From positions 1 through 58,073 of the forward strand of contig JAAYDJ010000001.1 of assembly GCA_012729335.1 (NCBI GenBank): 58,073 nt of DNA, given 5' to 3'. Source of the stretch: Bacteroidales bacterium. GTDB taxonomy: Bacteria > Bacteroidota > Bacteroidia > Bacteroidales > Prolixibacteraceae. Each line of letters opens with the position of its first letter. Within the stretch, counting starts at the first letter, position 1. Below, piece after piece: positions 7,866 to 16,710 of this stretch. The position numbers were made by a program, and so were the translations under genes. The notes under the pieces are model-generated. The model was given only the letters and a program-made list of their open reading frames with translations. It ran no database searches and was not told the DNA's origin.

Positions 7866-8993
7866 CTATCCTTCGTGTATGGCTTTGAGTGCTTTCCAGT
7901 GCTCATCGGTGAGGGAGTGGTAGTTGAAGAGGGAGATGCCTGAGGCTCCTCCTTCCCTGGAGATGCGGAAGGCTTCGGCCATTTCCTCCGGTTTGACGGA
8001 GGGGACGAAGAGTCCGGAGTAAACCGGTTTTTTGATTTTGAGTTCACTGATTTCCCTGGTGAGTTGTTCCCCGATCCAGGGGATTCCGGCGTTGTAGAAG
8101 TTGTGGTAGAGCATGGGGAGGTATCCGTCGAGGTTCCAGTTGCGCCACTCCTGTCTGACGCTTTCCCAGTTGGGGAAGACGGCGGCGGTGATGGCTTTGC
8201 CGGCTTTGCGGGCTTCGGGTGCGAGAATGTCGTTGACCAGGTGGGTGATGGTGTCATAGCGGAACTGGCGCCAGGCCTGGTGGGTTGCCGGATCTTCCAG
8301 GCCGGTCAGGGGGTCGAGGCCGGTTTGTTCCTTAAAGTCACTGCGGCACCGGTTGCAATAGCAATAGTCATACTGCGGGTACTCTTTGTCCTGGACGATG
8401 TTGTATTTGGACCAGAGGCCTTGGGCGAGGATGGCATCGGGGAGGCGGATATAGTCGAGGTGGACACCGGCGAGTCCCTCAAAGGAGGCCAGGTCAGCCA
8501 CGATCTGGCGTGTGAATTCCTGCACTTCGGGATGGCGGGAGCACATGAAGCGGTAATAGGGGACATAGGCGGGGTGGGTGGCTGCCGATTCTCCGGCGCG
8601 GTTGACGGCGTACCAGCCGGGGTGGTTTTCGTAGTACTCCGGGATGTTATTGGGCATGGTATGCATCCAGGCGTGGATTTCGACGCCGGTTTCGCGGCCC
8701 GCGTCGATCAGTTTTTCGAGCAGGGGTTCCCGCATGGGGAGGCGGGAGGTTTCAAACCAGGCATGGTGCCCGGTGTACACTTCCGGAAGGACGGCATCGA
8801 AGCCGTGTTGTTTGGCCTTTTCGAGCATGGTTTTCCACTGGTCGGTGGAGAGGCCCTCTTTGGGGGTGATCCAGATCCAGTTTTTCCCTTTGTTGGGGGA
8901 AGTGCAGCCGCTCCACAATGCCGGCGCCAGGGCCAGGGCTGCCATCCCCAGTCCGGCCGATTTCAGAAATTCCCGCTTGTTCATAGGATTCAT
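7866..8993 (-). CDS. GHL10-type glycoside-hydrolase-like exported protein
   Basis: A 375-residue protein. The N-terminus (NKREFLKSAGLGMAALALAP, then LWSGC) looks like a lipoprotein or Tat-like signal. The body is a TIM-barrel of the glycosyl-hydrolase-like 10 type (DUF187 relatives): a strand ending in WIWITP, FDAVLPEVYTGHHAWFETS, VEIHAWMHTMPNN and GVHLDYIRLPD, the last being the family signature. A CxxC pair (YCYCNRCRSDF) may bind metal. It probably cleaves or binds a polysaccharide in the cell envelope or outside. An alternative start is ATG 8984. It is the last gene of a minus-strand carbohydrate cluster, 155 bp from the CBM9-like gene. The substrate is unknown. Confidence 0.8.
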   Translation of the reverse strand: MNPMNKREFLKSAGLGMAALALAPALWSGCTSPNKGKNWIWITPKEGLSTDQWKTMLEKAKQHGFDAVLPEVYTGHHAWFETSRLPMREPLLEKLIDAGRETGVEIHAWMHTMPNNIPEYYENHPGWYAVNRAGESAATHPAYVPYYRFMCSRHPEVQEFTRQIVADLASFEGLAGVHLDYIRLPDAILAQGLWSKYNIVQDKEYPQYDYCYCNRCRSDFKEQTGLDPLTGLEDPATHQAWRQFRYDTITHLVNDILAPEARKAGKAITAAVFPNWESVRQEWRNWNLDGYLPMLYHNFYNAGIPWIGEQLTREISELKIKKPVYSGLFVPSVKPEEMAEAFRISREGGASGISLFNYHSLTDEHWKALKAIHEG

Positions 8994-9148
8994 CCGTTAT
9001 AATGGCTTGTACATGCAATTCACTGCTTACAAATGTATGTAAATGTTTACAGATATTTATCCCCGGATACCCGGTTCCCTGCCGGCTCTGTGGCGGGGCG
9101 TCCCCCCAAACAAGAGCCGTAGATCCCGTCTGATACAAGATGTTTCTC

Positions 9149-10045
9149 TTATTCCATGAATTCCATCATGCCCCACTTTTCGGGGATGTGCATGTTGATG
9201 ACTCCCTGGGGGGCCCATACCCAGTTGTGTTCAGGGAGGGGCTTTCCGGTGAGGGGGTCTGCTTTTTTGACATATTTTCCGCCGATGGTCTCCCTGTCCC
9301 ACTGGACGCGTGAAAAGTTGAGGCGCCAGGTGTCGCCGGGTACGGGTCTCCGGTGGTGGGGTGCACATTCCCTCAGGACCTTCCAGGGAAGGGCCAGCTC
9401 CAGGCTCCAGGAGCGGTCCAGGTCGGAAGGGTCGTTGAGGCTTCCGTCGAGGTAAATCCCCCTTTTCAGTCCGGTGATCTCCCAGGCGTTGATGGGGAAG
9501 CCTCCTTCCCGGTAGGGGCGGGTGAGCAGGAGGTCCCATTTGGTGCCCAGGGCGTTGATTTCCAGCTCATAGTAAAGGAGGCCGTCGTTTCCGGGATCGA
9601 TAAAGATTTCAAAGTCGTTTTCGTGGAAGATGACCGACTCATCGGCGTCATAGGTAGCCCAGAGGTGGGGTTCTTCGAGTTCAGCGGCGATGTAAAGGTA
9701 GTGGTCGTCCCAAAGGAGTTTGGCGCGGGTTTTCAGGGGGGGTGGCGGTTTCAGCGCTCCTTCGATGTCGGTGAAGTCGCTGGTCCAGGGGGCTTTCTCC
9801 CAGGCGGGGTCGTCGGGTTTGCCGTCGATCACGGGAGGGGTGGCGGTCCGGCTGACCCGGTAGTGGTGACCGCTGTCGGGGGGAATGGCGGGGCCACAAT
9901 GGGGGGGCACCCCGCAGGGGTATGCAGGGGTACGGCCGAAATCACCCGAAAGGGGCGACGGGAGCGTCAGGGCGCTCCCTGCGATTCCGGAGAGAAAAAA
10001 AAGAAGGATCACCGCCTTCAGGAGGGAAGGAGCCTTACTGGTCAT
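9149..10045 (-). CDS. CBM9-like carbohydrate-binding exported protein
   Basis: A 298-residue protein from ATG 10045. The open frame continues far upstream inside the glycosyltransferase gene in another frame; ATG 10045 overlaps the glycosyltransferase stop by 11 bp and starts a good signal peptide (SLLKAVILLFFLSGIAGSA). After a Pro/Gly-rich linker (about residues 28-55) comes a family 9-like binding domain: PPVIDGKPDDPAWEKAPW, LWDDHYLYIAAELEEPHLWA, FHENDFEIFIDP, and WRLNFSRVQWDRE. Such proteins bind sugars or, in some lineages, cap glycoside hydrolases; no catalytic motif is visible. The tight coupling with a GT2 enzyme is unusual. Confidence 0.85.
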   Translation of the reverse strand: MTSKAPSLLKAVILLFFLSGIAGSALTLPSPLSGDFGRTPAYPCGVPPHCGPAIPPDSGHHYRVSRTATPPVIDGKPDDPAWEKAPWTSDFTDIEGALKPPPPLKTRAKLLWDDHYLYIAAELEEPHLWATYDADESVIFHENDFEIFIDPGNDGLLYYELEINALGTKWDLLLTRPYREGGFPINAWEITGLKRGIYLDGSLNDPSDLDRSWSLELALPWKVLRECAPHHRRPVPGDTWRLNFSRVQWDRETIGGKYVKKADPLTGKPLPEHNWVWAPQGVINMHIPEKWGMMEFME

Positions 10046-11093
10046 GGTCAGGGTGAAAGGGGAACTGTGAGAAGCGGCGGATGCGGCGGACGTAGAAGTT
10101 CCAGACCATGCTGCCGTTGTAGATTTCAGGATGGTGGTTGACCTGAGCCAGGGGGAGGAGGGCTTTTCTTTTTTTGAGGAAGCGGTGCAGGGAGCGGTAG
10201 AACGCCATGTGGGCCTGCCATACTGCTTTGAAGGCGCTGACCTGTCCGGTGACCAGGAATTCGGCGGCGGCCACACCGTCGAGCACCAAGCGGGGCAGGA
10301 GCACAGGCAGGAGTTTGCCTGCGGGGAGGTTTTTGAGGAGCATCCAGAGGCTGTTGCGGAAGTTGAGGTAGACTTTGCGGGGACTTTGGTAGGAGAGGGT
10401 GGCTCCTCCGAGGTGGAAGACCACGGATGCGGGTTCGATTCTGATTTGCCAGCCCTGGTTTTTAAGCCGCCAGCAGAGGTCAATCTCTTCCATGTGGGCG
10501 AAGAAATCCTCGTCGAAGCCGCCGGCACCGTGGAAGGCTTCAGCCCTGATGAAGAGGCAGGCGCCGGTGGCCCACAGGATGGAGGCGGGGGTGTCGTACT
10601 GGCCAAGGTCGGTTTCCACTTCGGTGAGGATGCGCCCCCGGCAGAAGGGGTAGCCCAGGCCGTCGAGGAATCCCCCGGCCGCACCGGCATATTCGAATTT
10701 TTCTTTTTCCTTCCAGCTTCTGATTTTGGGTTGTACGGCGGCCAGCCGGGGGTGGGCTTCGAGGAGGGCGAGGCAGGGCTCCATCCAGCCGGGGGTGACT
10801 TCCACGTCGGAGTTGACCAGCACGAAAACGTCGGCGTCGATCTGTGCCAGAGCGCGGTTATAGCCGCCGGCAAAACCATGGTTGCGGTCCAGTCTGAGGA
10901 GATTCACCTCCGGGAAGTGGGTTTCCAGAAATTCGGGGGAGCCATCGGTGGAGCCGTTGTCGGCCACAAAGAGGGTTATGCCTTCCCGGCGGCTCTGTTC
11001 CAGGATCGGGGGGAGAAACTGCGGAAAGAGGGAGCGGCCGTTCCAGTTGAGGATGACGATGGCCACGGATGGGCGGTGGCGGCTCAGGGTCAT
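10035..11093 (-). CDS. Glycosyltransferase family 2
   Basis: A 352-residue GT-A fold enzyme. It shows VAIVILNWNGR at the N-terminus, FVADNGSTDGSPEFL, LDRNHGFAGGYNRAL, the metal-binding LVNSDVEVTPGWMEP (DxD-like), and the acceptor-side FFAHMEEIDLCWRLK. These are the marks of rhamnosyl-type GT2 enzymes that add a sugar from a nucleotide donor during polysaccharide or glycolipid assembly on the cytoplasmic face. The C-terminal ~100 residues contain hydrophobic and basic stretches that could touch the membrane. It overlaps the upstream gene by 4 bp (ATGA) and the downstream gene by 11 bp, so the three genes form a translationally coupled operon. Confidence 0.92.
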   Translation of the reverse strand: MTLSRHRPSVAIVILNWNGRSLFPQFLPPILEQSRREGITLFVADNGSTDGSPEFLETHFPEVNLLRLDRNHGFAGGYNRALAQIDADVFVLVNSDVEVTPGWMEPCLALLEAHPRLAAVQPKIRSWKEKEKFEYAGAAGGFLDGLGYPFCRGRILTEVETDLGQYDTPASILWATGACLFIRAEAFHGAGGFDEDFFAHMEEIDLCWRLKNQGWQIRIEPASVVFHLGGATLSYQSPRKVYLNFRNSLWMLLKNLPAGKLLPVLLPRLVLDGVAAAEFLVTGQVSAFKAVWQAHMAFYRSLHRFLKKRKALLPLAQVNHHPEIYNGSMVWNFYVRRIRRFSQFPFHPDHDQ

Positions 11094-11557
11094 GAGAGCA
11101 GCAGCCGGGCCAGCATGGCCGCGAGGGTTTCCTTGTCGAGGGTTTCGAGGAGGCGGGTGATTTTCTCCTGCCGGTCGGGAAGGTCGGAGTGCACCAGGGT
11201 GTCGATTTCCTTCATCTGTTTTCCGGTGAGCTCATCCTCGAGGAGTTCGGTGATTTTGCGGCTTTCGGGTTCGCCGCCCGGGAGCCCCAGCTTCTCCAGC
11301 TCCTCGATGGTGGCCGCCAGAATCCCCTCGGCCTGGAACTTCACGGGGTCCTTCTTGCCTGCTCCGGAGGCATCGCGGAGGCTCCAGCTCGAATAGTCGT
11401 AATGCAACTCTCTGATCAGCTTTACCTTGGAGCTTTCCTTTCCGAAGATCCGCTCCAGGAAGATGATGGTTTGGTTTTTCCACGCCTCCAGGTCAAAGCG
11501 GGGGTCGCTGAGTTTTCCGATCTGGTCCCTGAGAAGGGCTATTTCTTTTTCTGCCAT
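11090..11557 (-). CDS. Hypothetical protein, first gene of the glycosyltransferase operon
   Basis: A 155-residue, soluble, mostly helical and charged protein (MAEKEIALLRDQIGKLSDPR). It has a central aromatic stretch (LHYDYSSWSLRDASG) and a Leu-rich C-terminus (LAAMLARLLLS). I do not recognise the family with confidence. The N-terminal pattern of a tryptophan followed by a helix with IFG and a KLIRELHY-type segment occurs in assorted small bacterial proteins of unknown role. It shares an ATGA overlap with the GT2 gene. It could be an accessory or regulatory factor for the transferase; that is inference from position. Confidence 0.7.
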   Translation of the reverse strand: MAEKEIALLRDQIGKLSDPRFDLEAWKNQTIIFLERIFGKESSKVKLIRELHYDYSSWSLRDASGAGKKDPVKFQAEGILAATIEELEKLGLPGGEPESRKITELLEDELTGKQMKEIDTLVHSDLPDRQEKITRLLETLDKETLAAMLARLLLS

Positions 11558-11738
11558 GGTGCTCTGGTTTTTGTGTGCAATTTACATCATAACTTCAAAT
11601 GTTCCAACTGCCGGAATCAAATGTTCGCTGAGGCATTGTCCGTGCGGCCTGAACGGCCGTAAAGGCGGGGGCTGTGGGGTATCTGACCGGCCTCAGCCCG
11701 GATCGGTGGGCTGTCCGGACAGGCCCGGCGAAGAGGGA

Positions 11739-13208
11739 TTACCGCCACTGCCGTTTGGGGCGAATTCCCGGGGCTTTGAAGCGGGAGGAGGTGTTGTCGG
11801 CGACCAGGACCCAGTCGTTGGTACCCCCGGTGGTGGGAGGGGTGAGGGTTACCGTACCGGCGTGGGGTGTTTTCCAGGTGGCTTCGGTTTTTCCGGTGCG
11901 GGGGTTGAACCACGAGAGGCGGATTTTCTTTCCTGGGAGGGAGGCGGTATGAATGGTTGCGGTTTTGCCCACGGGAAAGTAGACCATCAGGTAGCGGCCC
12001 AGGCTGTCGCGGAATGCGGTCATATATTCCCCCTTTTCTCCCTGTCCGGCCACGATAATGGACGGGTCGGGGATTCTGCCGGTAAGGGGTCGTGATTCCA
12101 TGAGTTGGCGGAGGTAGCCTGCCTGGACGGCGCCGGGGCGGTCGATGGCTTCCATCCAGTACATTTCGGCGTGGTTTATTTTCTCTTCGCGGGGGTTCCA
12201 GAACTGCCAAACGGAGTGGTGGCCGTAGGTGACTCCGCAGGCACCGGCAAATACCGAGCGGTAGATCTGCTTGCGGACGTCGTGGTCGCGGTAGTAGCCG
12301 TTTTGGGGATTCCACACAGGCCACGGACTGACGGGGTGGTCTTCATAGTTGGGTTCGGCGTCGAGGACTGGTTTCACGGGGGTAAGGGCTCTGTCACGGG
12401 AGATGAGGTTCCATACGGGCACGTCATGACCGCCGCCATGGCCCGACTGGACCATGTTGATATCGAGCCATTTTTCGTGGTGGATGAACTGGGAGGTGGA
12501 GAAATCGCCGCCGGAGGTGTGGTAGGTGATCAGGGCCTTCGGTCCCAGAGCCTCTTCGATGCCTTCGGCCATGGCTCTCCACACGGGGCGCCAGTCCTCT
12601 TTATCCTGTACGGCAGGGCGGTCACCCCCGAGGATCCAGATGAGGTTGGGAACATCCTTGTAGCGGCTGGCCAGCCAGAAGCCATATTTACGGGCATTTT
12701 CAGGGTTGAATACCACGGGTCCCGTTCCCCACATCCGGGTCACCTTGTCTCCCCAGGTGGGGAGCAACCCGAGGTACATATTACGGTGTGCAGCCATGCG
12801 GATCACCTCATCGACCAGGGCAAAGTATTTCTCATTGGGGCGTGTGGGATCCAGGTCGATGAAGGGGACCTCCCCCTGTTGGTTGGGTTTCCGGAGGCCG
12901 TCCATTTCGGCCAGGACCACCGCCTGAATGACGTTGAAGCCTTTGGCCGCGCGGTTGTCGAGGTAGCGGGTGATCTCCTCCGGGGTAAGCCGGTGGAAGA
13001 GTTCCCAGGCGGTATCGCCCAGCCAGAAGAAGGGGGTGCCGTCGCTGTGCTGCAGGAAGTGGCCGTTGGCCGTCACCTCCAGGGGACCGTGGTCCCAGAG
13101 TTTCTGTGCGGAAAGGGAGCAGATGGGGGAGAGGTGGAGAAACAGGGAGATCATCAGGAAGGACGCGGGGGAGAAAAAGAGGGAAAAGCGGGAAGTTGAA
13201 GGTCTCAT
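11739..13208 (-). CDS. GH140-like (DUF4038/apiosidase-type) glycoside hydrolase
   Basis: A 489-residue exported protein with a long hydrophobic N-terminus ending in SLSAQ. The TIM-barrel (about residues 45-385) carries the family strings [74 protein letters not shown] and [18 protein letters not shown]. The Asp in the GGD strand and the Glu in DAEPNYE are the likely catalytic pair. The C-terminal ~95 residues form the small beta domain usually annotated as a putative collagen-binding domain. GH140 enzymes remove apiose from rhamnogalacturonan II side chains; related subfamilies act on other sugars, so the substrate is uncertain. It lies 181 bp upstream of the operon of unknown-GT2-CBM9 and may be co-transcribed with it. 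Confidence 0.88.
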   Translation of the reverse strand: MRPSTSRFSLFFSPASFLMISLFLHLSPICSLSAQKLWDHGPLEVTANGHFLQHSDGTPFFWLGDTAWELFHRLTPEEITRYLDNRAAKGFNVIQAVVLAEMDGLRKPNQQGEVPFIDLDPTRPNEKYFALVDEVIRMAAHRNMYLGLLPTWGDKVTRMWGTGPVVFNPENARKYGFWLASRYKDVPNLIWILGGDRPAVQDKEDWRPVWRAMAEGIEEALGPKALITYHTSGGDFSTSQFIHHEKWLDINMVQSGHGGGHDVPVWNLISRDRALTPVKPVLDAEPNYEDHPVSPWPVWNPQNGYYRDHDVRKQIYRSVFAGACGVTYGHHSVWQFWNPREEKINHAEMYWMEAIDRPGAVQAGYLRQLMESRPLTGRIPDPSIIVAGQGEKGEYMTAFRDSLGRYLMVYFPVGKTATIHTASLPGKKIRLSWFNPRTGKTEATWKTPHAGTVTLTPPTTGGTNDWVLVADNTSSRFKAPGIRPKRQWR

Positions 13209-13257
13209 AGGTCATCAAGGATTTGTTTCCGGGTGGAGCGAAGATAGCGATTTGAGG

Positions 13258-13292
13258 ATAAAAAAATAGCCCCGCACGTGGTGGTGCGGGGC
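13258..13292 (-). terminator. Rho-independent terminator after the DUF3078 gene
   Basis: A perfect 9-bp stem pairs GCCCCGCAC (13269-13277) with GTGCGGGGC (13284-13292) around a 6-base loop. On the minus strand it is followed by ATTTTTTTA. It lies about 60 bp downstream of the DUF3078 stop and separates it from the GH140-like gene. Confidence 0.88.
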
Positions 13293-13350
13293 ATATCCGG
13301 ACAGAAAAACCGGGAATCTGGTATTCTGTGGTGAAAATTGATCTGTGGTT

Positions 13351-14214
13351 TCAGAATTTGTAGCTAAAGCCGGCACCGAAGAGCTGTTTGAGCTGCACCA
13401 GGCTGTTTTTACCGTCGATGTTGATGTCGTCGTCGTAGATCATGTTGGTGATCAGGTTGGCCGACAGGTATTTGTTGATTTTCATGTTGATGCGGAAGTC
13501 CCAGTTGACGTCGATGTTCTGCGGGTTATGCAGGTAGTTGGAGAAGAGACCGAGTCCGGTCACCATGTCGACGTTGGTCATCAGGGGGAGTTTGAGTTCT
13601 GATTTGAGGGTACCCCCCAGTTCGGCACGGAAGACGTTACCGGGGTCGACGCCGAAAGCGCCTTCATCGGAGAGTTCGTCGTCCATCACGAAGGTGAGTT
13701 TGGAGCCGAGGGGGGAGAGGAAGAGGGAGAATTTGTCGCTGGGTTTGTAGTCGGCTCCGAGGGCGAAGGTGAGGTACGCCGGGGCGAAGAGGGTGGATAT
13801 TTTCTGATCGGTATCGGGGTATTTGTAGCCGTTGGCGAACTGGGTACGGAAGTTGAGCAGTCCGCTGTAGAACCATTTGCTTTCGGGTGCCATTTTATAG
13901 CCTGCCTTGGAGCTGAATTCGAGTTTGTCTTCTGATTTGATGACGCTGCCGTCGCCCTCCTTGAGGAGGCCGTAGCCCAGGTTGAGGCTGTTGTCCCATG
14001 CCAGGCGCTCTTTGAGGTAGTTTGCGGCGTAGTTGAAGAGTCCGACGCCCGACACCGAGTTTTTGCCGCCGGCGGCCCAGTTGGAGAAGCTCACCTGGCT
14101 GAAGTTGAGGGTAAAGTCGCCGTTGCGTTTCCAGTAGGTGGTGTCCTGGGTTTCCTGGGCGAGGAGGCCCAGGGAGGAGACCACGGCTATAAGAGTCAAA
14201 ACACTTTTCTTCAT
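13351..14214 (-). CDS. DUF3078 outer-membrane-type protein
   Basis: A 287-residue protein with a signal peptide (MKKSVLTLIAVVSSLGLLAQ), then a run of amphipathic beta strands rich in Tyr, Phe and Trp with the family opening FSQVSFSNWAAGGKNS, ending in FGAGFSYKF. This is a Bacteroidota-specific family, often annotated DUF3078, and likely a small outer-membrane barrel; no function is established. The C-terminal phenylalanine fits recognition by the outer-membrane assembly machinery. It is a single gene with its own terminator downstream and a terminator of the next unit upstream. Confidence 0.88.
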   Translation of the reverse strand: MKKSVLTLIAVVSSLGLLAQETQDTTYWKRNGDFTLNFSQVSFSNWAAGGKNSVSGVGLFNYAANYLKERLAWDNSLNLGYGLLKEGDGSVIKSEDKLEFSSKAGYKMAPESKWFYSGLLNFRTQFANGYKYPDTDQKISTLFAPAYLTFALGADYKPSDKFSLFLSPLGSKLTFVMDDELSDEGAFGVDPGNVFRAELGGTLKSELKLPLMTNVDMVTGLGLFSNYLHNPQNIDVNWDFRINMKINKYLSANLITNMIYDDDINIDGKNSLVQLKQLFGAGFSYKF

Positions 14215-14266
14215 TTTTTGTCTTTTTTAGTCGTTTATAAATGTTTGAATTGGGTTAATGCGCATG

Positions 14267-14295
14267 AAAAAAAATGCACTGGAGTACAGTGCATT
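14267..14295 (-). terminator. Rho-independent terminator after the Nif3/zinc-ribbon operon
   Basis: AATGCACTG (14273-14281) pairs with CAGTGCATT (14287-14295) around a 5-base loop. On the minus strand a run of about eight T follows directly. It lies 24 bp after the stop of the zinc-ribbon coiled-coil gene. Confidence 0.9.
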
Positions 14296-14318
14296 TACGT
14301 ATAAATGGGTTGGATGTT

Positions 14319-15092
14319 TTATTCTTCTTCGGGGAGCTGGTTGATTTTTTCGTCGACCAGGATACGTCCGCAATATTCGCAGACGATGATTTTCTTACGG
14401 CTGGCGATGTCGAGTTGCCGCTGTGGCGGGATTTTGTTGAAGCAGCCGCCGCAGGCGTCACGCTGAATGGTCACCACGGCCAGTCCGTTGCGGGCGTTCT
14501 TGCGGATGCGTTTGAAGGCACCCAGCAACCTGGACTCGATATAAAACTCGATCTTCTCGGCACGGGCCTTGAGTTTCTCCTCTTCAATGCGGGTCTCCTC
14601 GGTGATCTCCTCCAGTTCCTTGTTCTTCCGGGAGAGATCGTCCATCCTCTCTGTGAGCAGGGTCTTGGACGACTCAATGGCTTCCTTTTTGGCCGCCATG
14701 TCGGCCGTGAATTCCCTGATCTTCTTCTCGGAAAGCTGAATTTCCAGGTTCTGGAATTCGATTTCCTTGGCCAGGGAGTCGAACTCGCGGTTATTGCGGA
14801 CGTTGTTCTGCTGCTCGGTGTACTTGGTGATCAGGTTCTGGGATTCGCGGATGGCGATTTTTTTGTTGCTGATGGCCACCTCGATTTCCCGGATCTCATC
14901 GTCGAGGTTGTGCAGCCTGGTTTTGAGACCGGCGATTTCATCCTCGAGGTCCTGCACTTCCAGGGGCAATTCCCCGCGGAGCACCTTGATCTTGTCGATG
15001 GCCGACACCACACTCTGCAGGTCATACAGGGCGCGCAGCTTCTCTTCAATCGACACTTCTTTTTCGTCTACTCTGGTAAATGGAGTATTCAT
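14319..15092 (-). CDS. Coiled-coil C4 zinc-ribbon protein (CT398/HP0958-like)
   Basis: A 257-residue cytoplasmic protein. Residues about 15-190 form a long antiparallel coiled coil, and the C-terminal ~55 residues hold a zinc ribbon with two CxxC pairs (CGGC and CEYC, the latter followed by GRILVDE). The family (CT398, HP0958/FlgZ-like) is widespread but poorly defined; members bind nucleic acid or act as chaperones. It lies directly downstream of the Nif3 gene (35 bp), a conserved pairing, and shares a terminator with it. It appears complete. Confidence 0.92.
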   Translation of the reverse strand: MNTPFTRVDEKEVSIEEKLRALYDLQSVVSAIDKIKVLRGELPLEVQDLEDEIAGLKTRLHNLDDEIREIEVAISNKKIAIRESQNLITKYTEQQNNVRNNREFDSLAKEIEFQNLEIQLSEKKIREFTADMAAKKEAIESSKTLLTERMDDLSRKNKELEEITEETRIEEEKLKARAEKIEFYIESRLLGAFKRIRKNARNGLAVVTIQRDACGGCFNKIPPQRQLDIASRKKIIVCEYCGRILVDEKINQLPEEE

Positions 15093-15127
15093 ACTATTAA
15101 AAGATTGAATTTCAATTAATTGCTGTC

Positions 15128-16237
15128 TTACAGGTAATAACCAACGGGATTGGTGTTTACCTCCGATAAACGGACTGCAAATGTAGGGAATTTTTTTGTA
15201 AGGAATTCAAGAAAAAGTTGTTTCGTAAACTGCTCACTTTCATAATGTCCGATATCGGCCATGACGATTTTGCCGTCGGGTTCGGCGAACTGGTGGTATT
15301 TGACATCTCCGGTGACGAAGAAGTGTGCGCCGGCGGTGATGGCTTCGCGCAGGAGGAAGGAGCCGGCGCCTCCGCAGAGGGCCACCCGGGAGACGGGTTT
15401 TCCCAGGAGGGGGGAGTGGCGGATGACGGGGGCGGCGAATGTTTTTTTCAGCAGGGCAAGGAACTCTGTTTCGCTGAGGGGCTGGGGAAGTTCACCGGTT
15501 AGTCCGGCCCCCATGGTGGGCCATCCGTTGGCCAGGGACAGGATGTCGTAGGCCACCTCTTCATAGGGGTGGCTGGCCAGCAGGGCGGCCACGATCTCCT
15601 CCTCTTTCCAGACGGGGAAGATGGTTTCGGTGCGGATCTCGGGTTCCTGGTGGCGTACCCCGGGCTGTCCGGCGAAAGGCCGGCTCTCCTCACCCCCGCG
15701 GAAGGTGCCCGTACCGGAGGCGTTGAAGCTGCATTGGTCGTAGTGGCCGATGTGGCCGGCTCCTGCTGCCCAGAGGGCCTCCCTTACCCGGTCGAGGTGG
15801 CCGGGGGGCACAAAGGTGACCAGTTTGCACAGTTTTCCCTTCAGGGGCTGCAGAATCCGTGTGTGGCGGAGACCCAGTTTGCGGGCGATCATGGTGTTCA
15901 CCCCGCCGGTGACGTTGTCGAGGTTGGTATGTGCGGCATAAAGGGTGATCTGGTGGCGGATGGCCTTGAGGAGAACCCGTCCGGTGGGGGTCGCCCCGGT
16001 GATTTTCTTCAGGCTTCCGAAGATCACCGGATGGTGGGCAATGACCAGGTTGCAGCCCAGGGCAATGGCCTCATCTACCACCTCAGGGGTGAGGTCAAGG
16101 GTGATGAGCACCCCGGTCACCACCGCCGACGGCTCACCGCACTGGATGCCGGCGTTGTCGTAGCTCTCCTGCAGAGCGGGGGGGGCCAGCTGCTCCAGCT
16201 CCCTGATCACTTCGGATACCGTTACGGATATAACCAT
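15128..16237 (-). CDS. Nif3-like dinuclear metal centre protein (YqfO/YbgI family)
   Basis: A 369-residue protein, the long YqfO-type form. The N-terminal Nif3 half has ALQESYDNAGIQCG, ALGCNLVIAHHPVIF (metal-binding HH) and YAAHTNLDNVTGGVN. A PII-like middle domain follows (about 145-245, including ASHPYEEVAYDI), then the C-terminal half with VALCGGAGSFLL, FFVTGDVKYHQF and DIGHYESE, which complete the dimetal site. The function is unclear; it is often annotated as GTP cyclohydrolase I type 2 without good support. It is probably first gene of an operon with the zinc-ribbon gene. Its upstream region is occupied by a long heptamer array, so its promoter must lie close to or within that array. 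Confidence 0.93.
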   Translation of the reverse strand: MVISVTVSEVIRELEQLAPPALQESYDNAGIQCGEPSAVVTGVLITLDLTPEVVDEAIALGCNLVIAHHPVIFGSLKKITGATPTGRVLLKAIRHQITLYAAHTNLDNVTGGVNTMIARKLGLRHTRILQPLKGKLCKLVTFVPPGHLDRVREALWAAGAGHIGHYDQCSFNASGTGTFRGGEESRPFAGQPGVRHQEPEIRTETIFPVWKEEEIVAALLASHPYEEVAYDILSLANGWPTMGAGLTGELPQPLSETEFLALLKKTFAAPVIRHSPLLGKPVSRVALCGGAGSFLLREAITAGAHFFVTGDVKYHQFAEPDGKIVMADIGHYESEQFTKQLFLEFLTKKFPTFAVRLSEVNTNPVGYYL

Positions 16238-16249
16238 GTCAGAATGAAA

Positions 16250-16562
16250 TCTTTAATCTTGAGTCTGGAATCTTGAGTCTGGAATCTGGAATCTTGAGTC
16301 TGGAATCTGGAATCTGGAATCTTGAGTCTGGAATCTGGAATCTGGAATCTGGAATCTGGAATCTGGAGTCTGGAATCTTGAGTCTTGAGTCTGGAATCTG
16401 GAATCCTGAGTCTTGAGTCTGGAATCTGGAATCTGGAGTCTGGAATCTGGAATCCTGAGTCTTGAGTCTGGAATCTGGAGTCTGGAATCTGGAATCTGGA
16501 GTCTGGAATCTGGAATCTGGAATCTGGAATCTGGAGTCTGGAATCTGGAATCCGGAATCTTG
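16250..16562. repeat. Heptamer tandem array (CTGGAAT / CTTGAGT)
   Basis: About 45 units of a 7-bp repeat, mixing mainly CTGGAAT, CTTGAGT and CTGGAGT. Because 7 is not a multiple of 3, it gives long false open frames in several frames. It fills the spacer between the Nif3 start and the end of the MerR gene (both minus strand). Unlike other heptamer arrays in the window, no plus-strand gene ends into it. Confidence 0.95.
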
Positions 16563-16625
16563 AATGATATTGGAACAAGCTGTCAATATGAAATTTGCTT
16601 TATGGTTAATTATTGACCTGAAAAT

Positions 16626-16710
16626 CAGTCCCTCAGTCTCTCAGTCCCTCAGTCCCTCAGTCTCTTCGTCTCTCAGTCTCTTCGTCCCTCAGTCCTTATG
16701 TCCCTCGCTC
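16626..16710. repeat. Octamer tandem array spanning the MerR stop codon
   Basis: On the minus strand this reads as degenerate copies of AGGGACTG / AGAGACTG. The last codons and the TGA stop of the MerR gene lie inside the array (GGACTGAGGGACGAAG). The same octamer family appears downstream of the acyl-CoA synthetase gene near 22.95 kb. Confidence 0.85.

Noticed and set aside
10046-10879. Upstream half of the long frame ending at the CBM9-like gene
   Set aside because: It is an out-of-frame shadow of the GT2 gene with Pro/Ser-rich nonsense; the CBM9-like protein starts at ATG 10045 with a signal peptide.
15560-15720. Possible low-complexity insert in the Nif3 protein
   Set aside because: The stretch matches the normal linker and PII-like domain of long YqfO-type proteins, so it is not counted among the unusual inserts.
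16250-16562. The regular array as a CRISPR
   Set aside because: The unit is 7 bp with no unique spacers.
16222-16616. Open frames of 67-118 codons rich in D-S-R-F-Q-I-P or S-L-E-S-G-I
   Set aside because: They are translations of the 7-bp tandem array in several frames and both strands; no start signal or homology.
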